Assembly: GCA_016177775.1 (NCBI GenBank)
Contig: JACOUQ010000027.1
Location: 1-64,000 of the forward strand
Source: Geobacter sp.
Lineage (GTDB): Bacteria; Desulfobacterota; Desulfuromonadia; Geobacterales; Geobacteraceae
Reading direction: 5' to 3'
DNA: 64,000 nt
How positions within the stretch are numbered: the stretch's first letter is position 1; each line of letters begins with the position of its first letter. Position numbers and translations under genes: made by a program. Below are positions 54,667 to 64,000 of the stretch, piece by piece. The notes beneath the pieces were generated by a model. That model was not told the DNA's origin. It searched no databases and worked only from the letters and a program-made list of their open reading frames with translations.

Positions 54667-55968
54667 ATGTCCGAGCAAATTGAAATCTCCCCCCTCACCC
54701 GCGTTGAGGGGCATGGCAAGGTTACCGTCCATCTGGACAACGGGCAGGTGGAGAAGGTCACTCTCTCCCTCTTCGAGTCCCCCCGGCTGTTCGAGGCGCT
54801 CCTGGTGGGAAAGAGCTTTCACGAGGTACCGGAAATCATCTGCCGTATCTGCTCACTCTGCTCCACGGTCCACCGGGTCTGCTCCCTTATGGCTGTGGAA
54901 AAGGCCCTCGGAATTGAAGTGTCCAAGCAGACCAGGCTTTACCGGGAACTGATCCTGTACGGCGGCCATATCCAGAGCCACGCCCTACATCTTTTCTGCC
55001 TCGCCCTCCCCGATTACCTCGATGCGCAAGGCTTTGCCGATCTGGCGGCCAAGGCCCCGGAAGAGCTGAAGATGGGGCTGAGGATCAAGGCAGCGGGGAA
55101 CCTGATCCAGGAGAGAGTAGGCGGAAGGCTTATTCATCCGGTCACCCTCATCCCTGGCGGAATGGGAAAACCGCTCGACAGGGATGGGCTGCTGGAGCTG
55201 AAGGAGACACTGGAAGCGGTGCTGCCCGATGCGACGAATACCTTCGAGCTTTTCTCAACCCTCCCCTCAGCGCCAACCTCCCTTCCCACTGCCCGCTTCA
55301 TGGCTGTCATGTCCGACGAGGCCCCTATGCTCATTGGCGAACGGCTTGAGACCTCCGACGGGACAGCCTTTCAAGCAGAAGAATATCGGGAGAGACTGCG
55401 CGAGGATGTCTGCGAAGGCAACAACGCAAAGATAAGCCTTCTGGACGGAGAGCCCGTAACCGTCGGCGCCCTGGCACGCCTAAACATGGGGACATGGCTG
55501 TCACAGGAAGCCTCGCAGTCTTTCCTGGAATCGAAGGAGAAAATCATCGGCGCAGACATCCGCGCCAACAGCTTCTCCCAGGCCATCGAGCTGATCCACG
55601 CGGTGGAGCGTTCCCTGCAGCTAATCGACTCACTCCTCTCCGCCGGGATAAAGAAGGAGAAGCCCCCCGCCATAGCCCCGAGAAAAGGGAAAGGAACCGC
55701 CTCAATCGAGGCGCCACGCGGTACCCTCATTCACAGCTACAGCTTCGACGGGCGCGGACTCTGCACCGAAGCGGATATCATCACCCCCACGGCCATCAAC
55801 CAGGCCGCCATGGAGCGCGATCTTCTCCACTATGCCCGTGCCCTGGAAGGGGCGGGCGAGGAAATTATGAAACTGGAACTGGAAAAGCTGGTCCGTGCCT
55901 ACGACCCGTGCATTTCCTGCGCAGTGCACGTTATTTCGACACATTCACAAAAGAGAATATCGCCTTGA
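54667..55968 (+). CDS. hydA: NiFe hydrogenase alpha (large, catalytic) subunit
   Basis: A 433-residue large subunit. N-terminal L1 motif RICSLCSTVHRVC near residues 57-70, where RICGIC is usual, and C-terminal L2 motif DPCISCAVH at 413-421; the four Cys needed for the NiFe site are present. Twelve residues follow His421 and would be removed by the maturation protease. Together with hydB, hydG and hydD it makes a complete group 3b-type enzyme. It is separated from them by 8.8 kb carrying the kinase/FRG/Clp cassette and vapBC, so it must now use another promoter or read-through; only a weak AAAGG site precedes the ATG. Confidence 0.94.
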   Translation: MSEQIEISPLTRVEGHGKVTVHLDNGQVEKVTLSLFESPRLFEALLVGKSFHEVPEIICRICSLCSTVHRVCSLMAVEKALGIEVSKQTRLYRELILYGGHIQSHALHLFCLALPDYLDAQGFADLAAKAPEELKMGLRIKAAGNLIQERVGGRLIHPVTLIPGGMGKPLDRDGLLELKETLEAVLPDATNTFELFSTLPSAPTSLPTARFMAVMSDEAPMLIGERLETSDGTAFQAEEYRERLREDVCEGNNAKISLLDGEPVTVGALARLNMGTWLSQEASQSFLESKEKIIGADIRANSFSQAIELIHAVERSLQLIDSLLSAGIKKEKPPAIAPRKGKGTASIEAPRGTLIHSYSFDGRGLCTEADIITPTAINQAAMERDLLHYARALEGAGEEIMKLELEKLVRAYDPCISCAVHVISTHSQKRISP

Positions 55969-55999
55969 CCATCCCCAGTTGAGGGTATATGGTTAAGGC
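55962..55999. other. inverted repeat across the hydA stop codon
   Basis: GCCTTGACCAT and ATGGTTAAGGC (one G-U pair in RNA) form an 11-base stem with an inner CCC/GGG extension. The hydA TGA is within the left arm. No T run follows, so it is more likely a processing/protection stem than a terminator. Confidence 0.5.
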
Positions 56000-56051
56000 G
56001 CGCCGATCCTCCTCAGGCGGCATTCTTTTATTCCTGTAAAGGCCCAAATCC

Positions 56052-57689
56052 ATGCGCTTCAGACGCCCCACCAAATTGAGAATCTACGGCATCCTCCGGC
56101 TGTTCGTCCTGCTCGTCCTTTCGGTTCTCCTGGCCGGCTTCATCAACAGCAAGAATTACACATCCTACTTCAACAAAATGATGTTCCGCCTCCACACGGA
56201 CCGCCGCCTGACGCTGGAGGATACCGATATGCCGGAGCGGATCGCGGGACTCCTCCTGCGAAACGATACCGCCCGCCTCCAACAGATTCTGAACGGCTAT
56301 TCCCAAATCATCGCCCTGGTGGTGACCGACTGCATATCTTTGGATAAGCTCTGCCCGGAGCAGAGGATCCTCCACTCCACCAATCCGGCCCTGATCTGGA
56401 ACAAGTCGATCAAGGTTGCAGATTTGAACCGCTACCCATTCGTGCCTCTCAGACAACCGTTGTCCCCGGCAACAAAGGCAATGCAGGAAAGGATACGGCA
56501 GATCAACCCCCTGCACCCGGTCGGCGGGAAGATCATCGGACGCGTATATGCGGTCCGCACCTTTCCGGCCAGCTTTGCCGAGGATTACAAGCTCTGGCTC
56601 CGGCATCCCTTCGAGGACAACGGCCCCTGGCGTTCCTACCTCGCTACCATGGTGGGGTGCCTGGCCAGCGGCTTCTCTGTCTGGCTTATCATGGAGCTTT
56701 TCCTGAAAATCCGCTTCATGGAGCGGCAGCGGGCGCGGGAGCGGGAATTGGAACTGATGTCCCGCGCCGACACTGCCCTCACGCAACTTGAAGAAAAGGA
56801 GACGCAGCTCAGGGCTCGCGAACAGGCGGCCAGTTGGCAAATGGAGTCCTACATCGGCAGGATCCGCAACCTTGAGCGCCAGCTGCGGGACAAGGAAGAG
56901 TACCGGGAGATCGCGGCCGGCATCATCATCGAGCTGGAGGAGGAAAAGGAGCGCCAGTCGGAGCTGTTCCGCCAGGAGATGGGGCGGACCAACCTGGAGC
57001 GGCAGAGCCTTCTTGATGAGTTGAAGAATTACCGCCTCAAGTCCGAGAGCGAACGGGAAACGGCCACCATGGCTCTGGAAAAGGCCATTGCCCCGCAATT
57101 CGCCAATGTCTTCGAAAAGATGGTCCATGAGGCAGTGACCGGAAGTTCCAAGGGGCGCAAGGGGGACTGGCTCGCGCTGCACCACTTCGACGTGGCGCTG
57201 GGAGAAGCTGGTAGCCAGTTCGTGGATTGCCTGGTCATAAGCCGCGAATGCCTGATGGTCATAGAGGCCAAATATTACGGCGGCACCCTGGAGGCGGAAG
57301 GTGACGTGGCCAACACCCGCTGGTTCAGCCGCAATCATGGTGCAAAAAAGAGCGAGATCAAGAGCAGCTGGGGTGACAACCCCTATCACCAGGTGCGGGA
57401 ATACGCCACCACTCTCTTTTCCCTGATCCGGGAGCGCAGCCCCTGGAAGCTCCACGCCTACGGAATCATTGTCTTTCCGGCCGGCGCTGACATCACGGCC
57501 ATTGGCGACAAACTGGGGAAATACTACAGAATCACCACACTGGACCGGCTGGTCGCCACCCTCGATCATATCGAGGCGGAAGCGCGCCGCGAAAACATCC
57601 ACACCAGGCGACCCACCCCTGAGCAAGTGGAGGAGCTCATTCGTGGCCGCAACATGGGGAAACTGCTGCGGTTGAAGGGGACGGTTTGA
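56052..57689 (+). CDS. membrane protein with coiled coil and C-terminal NERD-like nuclease domain
   Basis: A 545-residue protein. TM1 at ~12-30 (LRLFVLLVLSVLLAGFI), a periplasmic region (~31-195), TM2 at ~198-217, then a long Glu/Arg-rich coiled coil (~220-345). The C-terminal domain (~350-530) has VDCLVISRECLMVIEAKYYGG at ~390-410, the D...ExK arrangement of PD-(D/E)XK/NERD nucleases. A NERD domain tethered to the cytoplasmic face behind a sensor-like periplasmic part is an uncommon arrangement. It shares a TGATG overlap with the next gene. Function unknown; a signalling or DNA-damage/defence role can only be guessed. Confidence 0.75.
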   Translation: MRFRRPTKLRIYGILRLFVLLVLSVLLAGFINSKNYTSYFNKMMFRLHTDRRLTLEDTDMPERIAGLLLRNDTARLQQILNGYSQIIALVVTDCISLDKLCPEQRILHSTNPALIWNKSIKVADLNRYPFVPLRQPLSPATKAMQERIRQINPLHPVGGKIIGRVYAVRTFPASFAEDYKLWLRHPFEDNGPWRSYLATMVGCLASGFSVWLIMELFLKIRFMERQRARERELELMSRADTALTQLEEKETQLRAREQAASWQMESYIGRIRNLERQLRDKEEYREIAAGIIIELEEEKERQSELFRQEMGRTNLERQSLLDELKNYRLKSESERETATMALEKAIAPQFANVFEKMVHEAVTGSSKGRKGDWLALHHFDVALGEAGSQFVDCLVISRECLMVIEAKYYGGTLEAEGDVANTRWFSRNHGAKKSEIKSSWGDNPYHQVREYATTLFSLIRERSPWKLHAYGIIVFPAGADITAIGDKLGKYYRITTLDRLVATLDHIEAEARRENIHTRRPTPEQVEELIRGRNMGKLLRLKGTV

Positions 57690-58378
57690 TGTTATTCATC
57701 ATCCAGAACGACCCGGAAGTCCCTGCCGGCACATACGGCGCATACATTGAAGATCGCGGGATACCCTGCAGCCTCGTCCGCCCCTATCTCGGAGAGCCGC
57801 TTCCTTCTCCGGATCAGGTATCGGCTGCCATCGTCCTGGGCGGAGCCATGGGGGTCCATGAGATCGACAAGCATCCGTTTCTTGGGGACCTAAAGAGATT
57901 CATCCGGGAGACAGTGAACCGGAAAACGCCGTTCTTCGGCATTTGCCTCGGCGGGCAGCTCCTGGCGGACGTGCTCGGCGCACAGGTGATCGCCGGTTCA
58001 CCTTGCGGCGAAAAAGGTACGCTGGATGTGCAACTTACCGAGACAGGCAAACATGACCCTCTTTTCAACGGCATCGCCCAAAGTTTCGTCACCTTCCAAT
58101 GGCACAACGACAGCTTCGAGATTCCCGAGGGAGGGCTCCTGCTCGCCTCTTCCCAAGCCTGTCCAAACCAGGCTTTCCGATTTGGAAATAACGCCTACGC
58201 TACCCAGTTCCACCCGGAAGTGAACCGGACCATAGTTGAGATCTGGGCCAAATGGACCGAGGAAACGGCGCCCCATCTGGAAAGCTACCTCAGGGAATTC
58301 GACCTTGCATCCCCTCTTTACGAAAAAGCATCCCGAAAAATCCTCGCCAATTTCCTTGCGATAGCAAAACTCGCCTGA
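57689..58378 (+). CDS. class I glutamine amidotransferase-like protein
   Basis: A 229-residue stand-alone GATase1 domain. The nucleophile Cys is in FGICLGGQLLA, and the His/Glu pair in TQFHPEVN completes the triad; FQWHNDSFEIPEG resembles GMP synthase-like GATases encoded alone. The acceptor substrate is unknown. The ATG overlaps the previous stop (TGATG), pointing to co-translation with the NERD-like membrane protein, an odd pairing. nhaA follows 14 bases later. Confidence 0.85.
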   Translation: MLFIIQNDPEVPAGTYGAYIEDRGIPCSLVRPYLGEPLPSPDQVSAAIVLGGAMGVHEIDKHPFLGDLKRFIRETVNRKTPFFGICLGGQLLADVLGAQVIAGSPCGEKGTLDVQLTETGKHDPLFNGIAQSFVTFQWHNDSFEIPEGGLLLASSQACPNQAFRFGNNAYATQFHPEVNRTIVEIWAKWTEETAPHLESYLREFDLASPLYEKASRKILANFLAIAKLA

Positions 58379-58391
58379 TATAACCGGAGTC

Positions 58392-59540
58392 ATGCGCAAC
58401 CATTTGAACCTGCTGCGGGAATTCTCCGTCCCCCTCATATTGGGCGTGGTTACGGCGCTCTTCTGGGGAAACCTCGATCCGGAAGGGTACCGCCATTTCA
58501 ATTATGACCCGGTTCTCGGGCCATTCAGCTTCCACTTTCTCACCAACGACATCTTCATGGCCCTGTTCTTCGGCATCGCCGCGGTGGAGATCTCCCAGAG
58601 CTGCCTGCCGGGAGGAGACCTCCACCCGCTGAAAACAGCCATAAACCCGCTTCTTGCCACCCTCGGCGGAGTGCTCGGCCCGATCCTCTGCTATTTAGGG
58701 CTGAACGCCATGCTCGGCGCGCCTGAACTTTCCCGCGGTTGGGGGATTCCGACCGCCACCGACATCGCCTTCGCCTGGCTGGTCGCACGGTTAGTGTTCG
58801 GCGCCGGCCACCCTGCCATCTCCTTCCTCCTGCTCCTGGCCATCGCTGACGACGCCATTGGCCTGATCATCATTGCCCTCTTTTATACCGATCCGACGAC
58901 TCCGGTGCATCCCGCTTGGCTCCTTCTCACCGGCCTCGGCATGTCTGCTGCCTACATCCTGCGCAGATACGGGATGAAAAACTACTGGCCCTACCTCATT
59001 GCCGGCGGGATACCGAGCTGGATCGGACTACACGAGGCCCACCTCCATCCGGCCCTGGCCCTGGTCTTCATCATCCCGTTCCTCCCCTCCCGGCCGAAAG
59101 AGGAAATGCACATATTCGAGCAAGACCCGGTCGACAAGTCGCCCCTTGCCAGGTTCGAGCATGAATGGAAGGTAACCGTGGATTTCGGCCTCTTCATGTT
59201 CGGCCTGGTCAATGCCGGAGTTTCCCTCGCAGCCATGGGAACTGCCACATGGCTGGTCCTCGCTTCGCTCATCGTCGGCAAGACCGCCGGAATCTCCATT
59301 CTGGCACTTCTCGCCGTACGGCTCGGCTACCCCCTGCCTGAAAACATGACCGCCAAAGACCTCTTCGTGGCTGCCATGATTTCCGGCATCGGCTTTACCG
59401 TGGCCCTGTTCGTGGCCAACGAGGCATTCACCGACCCGGCAATACAGGGGGCGGCCAAGATGGGAGCTATGCTGAGCTGTCTCGCCGCGCCGCTGGCATT
59501 CGCCGCCAGCAGGCTGCTCGGAGCGGCAAAGGCAAAATGA
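58392..59540 (+). CDS. nhaA: Na+/H+ antiporter NhaA
   Basis: A 382-residue inner-membrane antiporter with about eleven hydrophobic helices. Family blocks: GWGIPTATDIAFAW (containing the paired Asp region of the ion site), LLLLAIADDAIGLIIIALFY, and LIVGKTAGISILALLAVRLG. The adjacent Asp residues of the transport site (DDAIG) are present. It shares the strand and close spacing with the amidotransferase gene; the nif promoter starts ~100 bases downstream. Confidence 0.95.
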   Translation: MRNHLNLLREFSVPLILGVVTALFWGNLDPEGYRHFNYDPVLGPFSFHFLTNDIFMALFFGIAAVEISQSCLPGGDLHPLKTAINPLLATLGGVLGPILCYLGLNAMLGAPELSRGWGIPTATDIAFAWLVARLVFGAGHPAISFLLLLAIADDAIGLIIIALFYTDPTTPVHPAWLLLTGLGMSAAYILRRYGMKNYWPYLIAGGIPSWIGLHEAHLHPALALVFIIPFLPSRPKEEMHIFEQDPVDKSPLARFEHEWKVTVDFGLFMFGLVNAGVSLAAMGTATWLVLASLIVGKTAGISILALLAVRLGYPLPENMTAKDLFVAAMISGIGFTVALFVANEAFTDPAIQGAAKMGAMLSCLAAPLAFAASRLLGAAKAK

Positions 59541-59638
59541 TTCGTCCTCTGACCAAAACTTAGGCAATTGCATTCTATTCAGGCGTCACCCGCCCCCCTC
59601 TTTCCTCAAAATGCCAGCAATTTCAGTAGCTTTAATAT

Positions 59639-59654
59639 TGGCACGGTCAATGCT
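59639..59654 (+). promoter_or_regulatory. sigma-54 promoter of nifH
   Basis: TGGCACGGTCAATGCT matches the -24/-12 consensus (TGGCACG-N4-TTGC) with GG and GC at the required spacing and one mismatch in the -12 box. Transcription would start near 59665, giving a leader of about 180 bases. No TGT-N10-ACA activator site was found between nhaA and this promoter. Confidence 0.85.
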
Positions 59655-59710
59655 ATATTAGTTTCAAAATCGAATTAAGAATACGATGTGGTATTCGCAA
59701 ATATAATTTT

Positions 59711-59740
59711 GGCCTGGTCGGGAATAACCCGGTGCAGGCC
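59711..59740 (+). promoter_or_regulatory. nifH leader hairpin 1
   Basis: GGCCTG/CAGGCC outer stem and CGGG/CCCG inner stem with an AATAA loop. Part of its right arm can instead pair with the following bases (GCCT with AGGC at 59738-59741 and 59751-59754), which would disrupt the terminator stem, so alternative structures exist. Confidence 0.6.
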
Positions 59741-59743
59741 TGA

Positions 59744-60715
<972 letters not shown>

Positions 60716-60862
60716 GGCAGGCAAAAGGCGAAGGGCAAATGGCAAAAGGGATTGTTTTGCTCCTCGCCTTCTGTGAATTATTCAACAAAATACGTGTGGC
60801 AGAGGCCAAGTGTTGTCAGGGTTTTCCTTTAGCCCTTAGCCTTTTGCCCTTTGCCAAAGGAG
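60716..60862. repeat. GGCAAA/TTTGCC inverted repeat in the nifH-nifD spacer
   Basis: GGCAAAAGGCGAAGGGCAAA with another GGCAAAAGG on the left, and CCTTAGCCTTTTGCCCTTTG on the right, enclose about 70 bases. The structure could protect the nifH 3' end and set the NifH:NifDK ratio. nifD's own AAAGGAG lies just after it. Confidence 0.75.
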
Positions 60863-60869
60863 CATTTTC

Positions 60870-62315
60870 ATGTCCCATGCGATAAAGACAATAGAAGGCA
60901 TCACCAAAGAGTCGACCCAGGAGATGATCGACAAGTCCCTGGAGGTCTATAGCGAGAAGGCGAAAAAGAAGCGTGCACCGCACCTCGCCCCCAACGATCA
61001 GGCTTCCGGCTCCGCCTGCGTGAAATCCAACAGAAAGACCGTCCCCGGCGTGATGAGCGCCCGCGGCTGCGCCTATGCCGGCGCCAAAGGGGTTGTTTGG
61101 GGCCCGATCCGCGACATGGTCCACGTTTCCCACGGCCCGGTCGGCTGCGGCTGGTACTCCTGGGGAACCCGGCGTAACCTTATGAGCGGCACCACCGGCG
61201 TTGACAGCTTCGCCATGCAGTTCACCTCCGACTTTCAGGAAAAAGACATCGTCTACGGCGGCGACAAGAAGCTGAAGACGCTGCTCCAGGAAGCGAAGGA
61301 GCTGTTCCCGCTCGCCAAGGGGATCTCGGTCCTCTCCGAGTGCCCGGTAGGACTCATCGGCGACGACATCAACTCAGTCGCCAAGACCTCCAGCAAGGAA
61401 CTCGATATCCCGATCATCCCCTGCAACTGCGAGGGTTTCCGCGGCGTCTCCCAGTCCCTCGGCCACCACATCTCCAACGACACCATCCGTGACTACATCA
61501 TCGAAACCCGCGAATTCCCCGAGCCGATCGGTCCGTACGACATCGCCCTCATCGGCGAGTACAACATCGGTGGCGACGCCTGGTCGACCAAACCGCTCCT
61601 CGAAGAGTGCGGCCTGAACGTAAAGTCGGTCTGGACCGGCGACGGCGAGATGGAGAAGATTGCAGCCACCCACCAGGTGAAGCTCAACGTCATCCACTGC
61701 TACCGTTCCATGAACTATATGTGCAAGGTAATGGAAGAGAAGTACGGGATTCCCTGGATCGAGCTCAACTTCTTCGGCCCGACCAAGATCAAGGAGAGCC
61801 TGCGCAAGCTTGCCGAGCTGTTCGACGACAGCATCAAGGAGAAGGTGGAAGCGGTCATCGCCAAGTACGACCCGATCATGCAGGCGGTGATCGAAGAGTA
61901 CAAGCCGCGCCTGGAAGGCAAGAAGGTAATGCTCTATGTCGGCGGCCTGCGCCCCCGTCACACCATCAACGCCTACGAGGACCTCGGGATGAGCTGTGTC
62001 GGTTCCGGCTACGAGTTCGCCCACGGCGACGACTATGACAGGACCTCCGTCGAGATGCCCGAAGCAACCGTGGTCTACGACGACGTCTCCGAGTACGAAT
62101 TCGAGCAGTTCGCCGACACCCTGAAGCCCGACCTGATCGGCAGCGGCATCAAGGAAAAATACCTCTTCCAGAAGATGGGGATACCTTTCCGCCAGATGCA
62201 CAGCTGGGACTACTCCGGTCCGTACCACGGCTACTTGGGGTTCCCGACCTTTGCCAAAGACGTGGATATGGCTATAAACAGTCCGACCTGGTCGCTGGTC
62301 AAGGCACCGTTCTGA
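60870..62315 (+). CDS. nifD: nitrogenase molybdenum-iron protein alpha chain
   Basis: A 481-residue alpha subunit. P-cluster region [15 protein letters not shown] and [22 protein letters not shown] (FeMo-cofactor-side His), and the cofactor His near the C-terminus in [12 protein letters not shown]. It forms the alpha2beta2 MoFe protein with NifK. The sequence is of the molybdenum type. AAAGGAG precedes the ATG. Confidence 0.97.
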   Translation: MSHAIKTIEGITKESTQEMIDKSLEVYSEKAKKKRAPHLAPNDQASGSACVKSNRKTVPGVMSARGCAYAGAKGVVWGPIRDMVHVSHGPVGCGWYSWGTRRNLMSGTTGVDSFAMQFTSDFQEKDIVYGGDKKLKTLLQEAKELFPLAKGISVLSECPVGLIGDDINSVAKTSSKELDIPIIPCNCEGFRGVSQSLGHHISNDTIRDYIIETREFPEPIGPYDIALIGEYNIGGDAWSTKPLLEECGLNVKSVWTGDGEMEKIAATHQVKLNVIHCYRSMNYMCKVMEEKYGIPWIELNFFGPTKIKESLRKLAELFDDSIKEKVEAVIAKYDPIMQAVIEEYKPRLEGKKVMLYVGGLRPRHTINAYEDLGMSCVGSGYEFAHGDDYDRTSVEMPEATVVYDDVSEYEFEQFADTLKPDLIGSGIKEKYLFQKMGIPFRQMHSWDYSGPYHGYLGFPTFAKDVDMAINSPTWSLVKAPF

Positions 62316-62316
62316 T

Positions 62317-62393
62317 ACCACCCCCCTTCCCCCTCCTGATTCAGGAGGGGGTGATTAAGTCCCCCTCCTAGTTTAGGAGGGGCTAGGGGTGGT
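62317..62393. repeat. three-way-junction palindromic repeat, copy 3
   Basis: The arms ACCACCCCCC and GGGGTGGT enclose the hairpins CCCCCTCCTGATTCAGGAGG (plus GGG) and CCCCCTCCTAGTTTAGGAGG. It starts two bases after the nifD stop and ends about 60 bases before the nifK ATG. Confidence 0.88.
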
Positions 62394-62416
62394 AGAGTTT
62401 AAAAATAATAAATCTA

Positions 62417-62439
62417 CCGTGGGACGGATGAGTCCCCGG
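62417..62439 (+). promoter_or_regulatory. GGATGA-loop hairpin before nifK ribosome site
   Basis: Lower stem CCG/CGG, bulged T at 62420, upper stem GGGAC/GTCCC, hexaloop GGATGA (62426-62431). It has the same core and bulge as the nifH hairpin, but the flanking pairs are swapped (GG/CC instead of CC/GG), which is compensatory. GAGGAG begins two bases later. Confidence 0.7.
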
Positions 62440-62454
62440 AGAGGAGATATACAA

Positions 62455-63924
62455 ATGGCTAACAACCTAGGACTTGCAGTAAAACCGGTGACCGAGACCC
62501 CGGAAGCAGAGATCAAGCGGGTCGCTGAGTGGATCAACACCGAAGAGTACAAGGAAAAGAACTTCGCCCGCACCTCGCTGGTCATCAACCCGGCCCACGC
62601 CTGCCAGCCTCTTGGTGCTGAACTGGCGGCCCACGGCTTCGAAGGGACCCTCCCCTTCGTGCATGGCTCACAGGGTTGTACATCCTACTTCCGCTCCACC
62701 TTCAACCGTCACTTCCGTGAGCCCGCTCCGGCGGCTTCCTCATCCATGACCGAAGACGGGGCGGTGTTCGGCGGCCAGAACAACCTGCACGAGGGCCTGG
62801 AGAACGCCTACACCATCTACAAGCCGAAGATGATCGCGGTCTTCACCTCCTGCATGCCTGAGATCATAGGCGACGACCTGACCGCATTCATCAAGAACGC
62901 CAAGCAGAAGGAGTGCGTTCCGGCAGACTTCCCGACCCCCTACGCCAACACCCCGAGCTTCAACGGCTGCCACATCCACGGCTACGACGCCATGCTCCTC
63001 TCCATCCTTCAGACCCTGACCACCGGGAAGCAGGTGGAAGGGCGCTGCACCGGCAAGCTGAACCTGATCGCCGGCTTTGACGCCAATACCGGCAACTACC
63101 GGGAGTACAAGCGGATTCTGGAAGCCTTCGGCATCCCCTACACCTTCCTGGCCGACATCTCCGAGACCTTCGACTCACCGCTGGACGGCCACTACAAAAT
63201 CTACCCGGGCGGCACCAAGCTGGACGACGCAGCCGACTCCATCAACGGCAAGGCAACCCTGGCGCTCGGCACCTACTCCACAGCCAAGACCTTCACCTGG
63301 ATCAAGGACAACTACTCCGGCAAGCATGTCTCCATGCCGGTACCGTTCGGCATTGCCAAAACCGACGCCCTGCTCATGAAGATCTCCGAGCTCTTCGGCA
63401 AGCCGGTACCCGAGTCTCTGAAGGCTGAGCGCGGCCGGGCCATTGACCTCATGACCGACGCCCACCAGTACATCCACGGCAAGAAGTTCGCCGTGTACGG
63501 AGACCCCGACTACCTGCTGGGCTACGTCTCCTTCCTGCTGGAAATGGGCGCCAGGCCGCACCACATCATGTGCAGCAAGGGGACCAAGAAGCTGGAGAAG
63601 GAACTCCAGGCGCTCCTCGACGCCTCCATGTACGGCAAGGATTGCAATATCTACATGAACAAGGACCTCTGGCACATGCGGAGCCTGGTCGTGACCGACC
63701 CGGTGGACGCCATGATCGGAGACTCCCACGGCAAGTTCGCGGCCCGGGACGCCAAAATCCCGTTGTTCCGCTTCGGCTTCCCGATCTTCGACCGCGTCAA
63801 CCTCCACCGCGTGCCGCTGATCGGTTACCAGGGGACGATAAACATGCTCTCCACGATCTGCAACAAGTTCATCGACATCACGGATGAGACTTGCGATAAC
63901 AGGCATTTCGAGCTGATGAGGTAA
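62455..63924 (+). CDS. nifK: nitrogenase molybdenum-iron protein beta chain
   Basis: A 489-residue beta subunit with the P-cluster ligands in INPAHACQPLG and HGSQGCTSYFRS and in TSCMPEIIGDD, and DSHGKFAARD later. ATG 62455 follows GAGGAG; frame upstream to 62389 lies in the repeat and hairpin. It is somewhat shorter than the ~520-residue proteobacterial NifK because of a shorter N-terminus. The remaining nif genes are presumably beyond the window. Confidence 0.97.
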   Translation: MANNLGLAVKPVTETPEAEIKRVAEWINTEEYKEKNFARTSLVINPAHACQPLGAELAAHGFEGTLPFVHGSQGCTSYFRSTFNRHFREPAPAASSSMTEDGAVFGGQNNLHEGLENAYTIYKPKMIAVFTSCMPEIIGDDLTAFIKNAKQKECVPADFPTPYANTPSFNGCHIHGYDAMLLSILQTLTTGKQVEGRCTGKLNLIAGFDANTGNYREYKRILEAFGIPYTFLADISETFDSPLDGHYKIYPGGTKLDDAADSINGKATLALGTYSTAKTFTWIKDNYSGKHVSMPVPFGIAKTDALLMKISELFGKPVPESLKAERGRAIDLMTDAHQYIHGKKFAVYGDPDYLLGYVSFLLEMGARPHHIMCSKGTKKLEKELQALLDASMYGKDCNIYMNKDLWHMRSLVVTDPVDAMIGDSHGKFAARDAKIPLFRFGFPIFDRVNLHRVPLIGYQGTINMLSTICNKFIDITDETCDNRHFELMR

Positions 63925-63965
63925 AAAGGCAGGGACCGGGGACCAGGAACGGGGGACCGGGAAAA
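63925..63965. repeat. GGGACC repeat after nifK
   Basis: GCAGGGACCGGGGACCAGG and a further GGGGGACCGGG unit. Its reverse complement matches the repeat inside the sucB linker (38371-38430). It begins right after the nifK stop; the final 35 bases of the window show nothing more. Confidence 0.65.
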
Positions 63966-64000
63966 CCTTGCTGTAGCACAAAAAGGGACACTTCCGAAAT

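Noticed and set aside
54667-55968. hydA as a decayed pseudogene after separation from its operon
   Set aside because: The frame is intact, both cysteine motifs and the maturation tail are present, and the length is normal.

Overview
The window looks like chromosome of a Geobacteraceae bacterium (Geobacter/Geotalea type). The basis is high-GC coding sequence, a 12-heme periplasmic cytochrome, a sigma-54-driven nifHDK cluster with an attenuator-like leader, a P-protein-split glycine cleavage operon, a group 3b-type NiFe hydrogenase, tandem half-size ChrA genes, and several families of G/C-rich palindromic intergenic repeats. No rRNA, tRNA, CRISPR array, integrase or transposase gene was seen.

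Layout. 1-5.6 kb: membrane-fused spermidine synthase-like gene, two radical SAM genes and a YchJ-like SEC-C gene. 5.7-10.5 kb (minus): UvrD/Rep helicase, LipM-like octanoyltransferase, LipA and two ChrA halves in one tight run. 10.8-15.2 kb (plus): ligA, a GAF/HD-GYP protein and a stand-alone receiver. 15.4-20.4 kb (minus): a conserved hypothetical gene and gcvT-gcvH-gcvPA-gcvPB. 20.7-24.7 kb: dodecaheme cytochrome, a BioD-like/DRTGG protein, a hicAB pair bracketed by a duplicated gene 3' end, and an AT-rich secreted hypothetical protein. 24.7-41.5 kb (minus): lipid kinase, Lon-like protease, lipB, pdhC, pdhB, pdhA, aconitase, lpdA, three small genes, then sucB and sucA. 41.7-43.3 kb: cobalamin adenosyltransferase, SRPBCC and TPR proteins. 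43.3-56.0 kb: a cytosolic NiFe hydrogenase whose beta, gamma and delta genes are separated from alpha by about 8.8 kb. 56-59.5 kb: a membrane/coiled-coil/NERD-like protein, a class I amidotransferase and NhaA. 59.6 kb to the end: nif leader, nifH, nifD and nifK.

How the genes fit together. The central metabolic theme is lipoate-dependent 2-oxoacid and glycine oxidation. GcvH, PDH-E2 and OGDH-E2 all need lipoate, LipA, LipB and a LipM-like enzyme supply it, and Lpd reoxidises it; aconitase lies inside the PDH run. Nitrogen fixation and a soluble hydrogenase complete the energy/redox content.

The most unusual block is 46.2-53.9 kb, inserted in the hydrogenase operon. It encodes a 1328-residue Ser/Thr kinase with two seven-bladed WD40 propellers built from nearly identical repeats, an FRG-domain protein, a small membrane protein and a two-AAA Clp-like unfoldase, followed by a convergent VapBC-type pair. 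Architecture and setting suggest an undescribed sensor/effector (conflict-type) system; this is inference.

The second notable signal is an RNA hairpin shared by the nifH and nifK leaders just upstream of their ribosome binding sites. Both copies have the identical ACGGATGAGT core and compensatory stem changes, and they resemble a CsrA/Rsm-type site.
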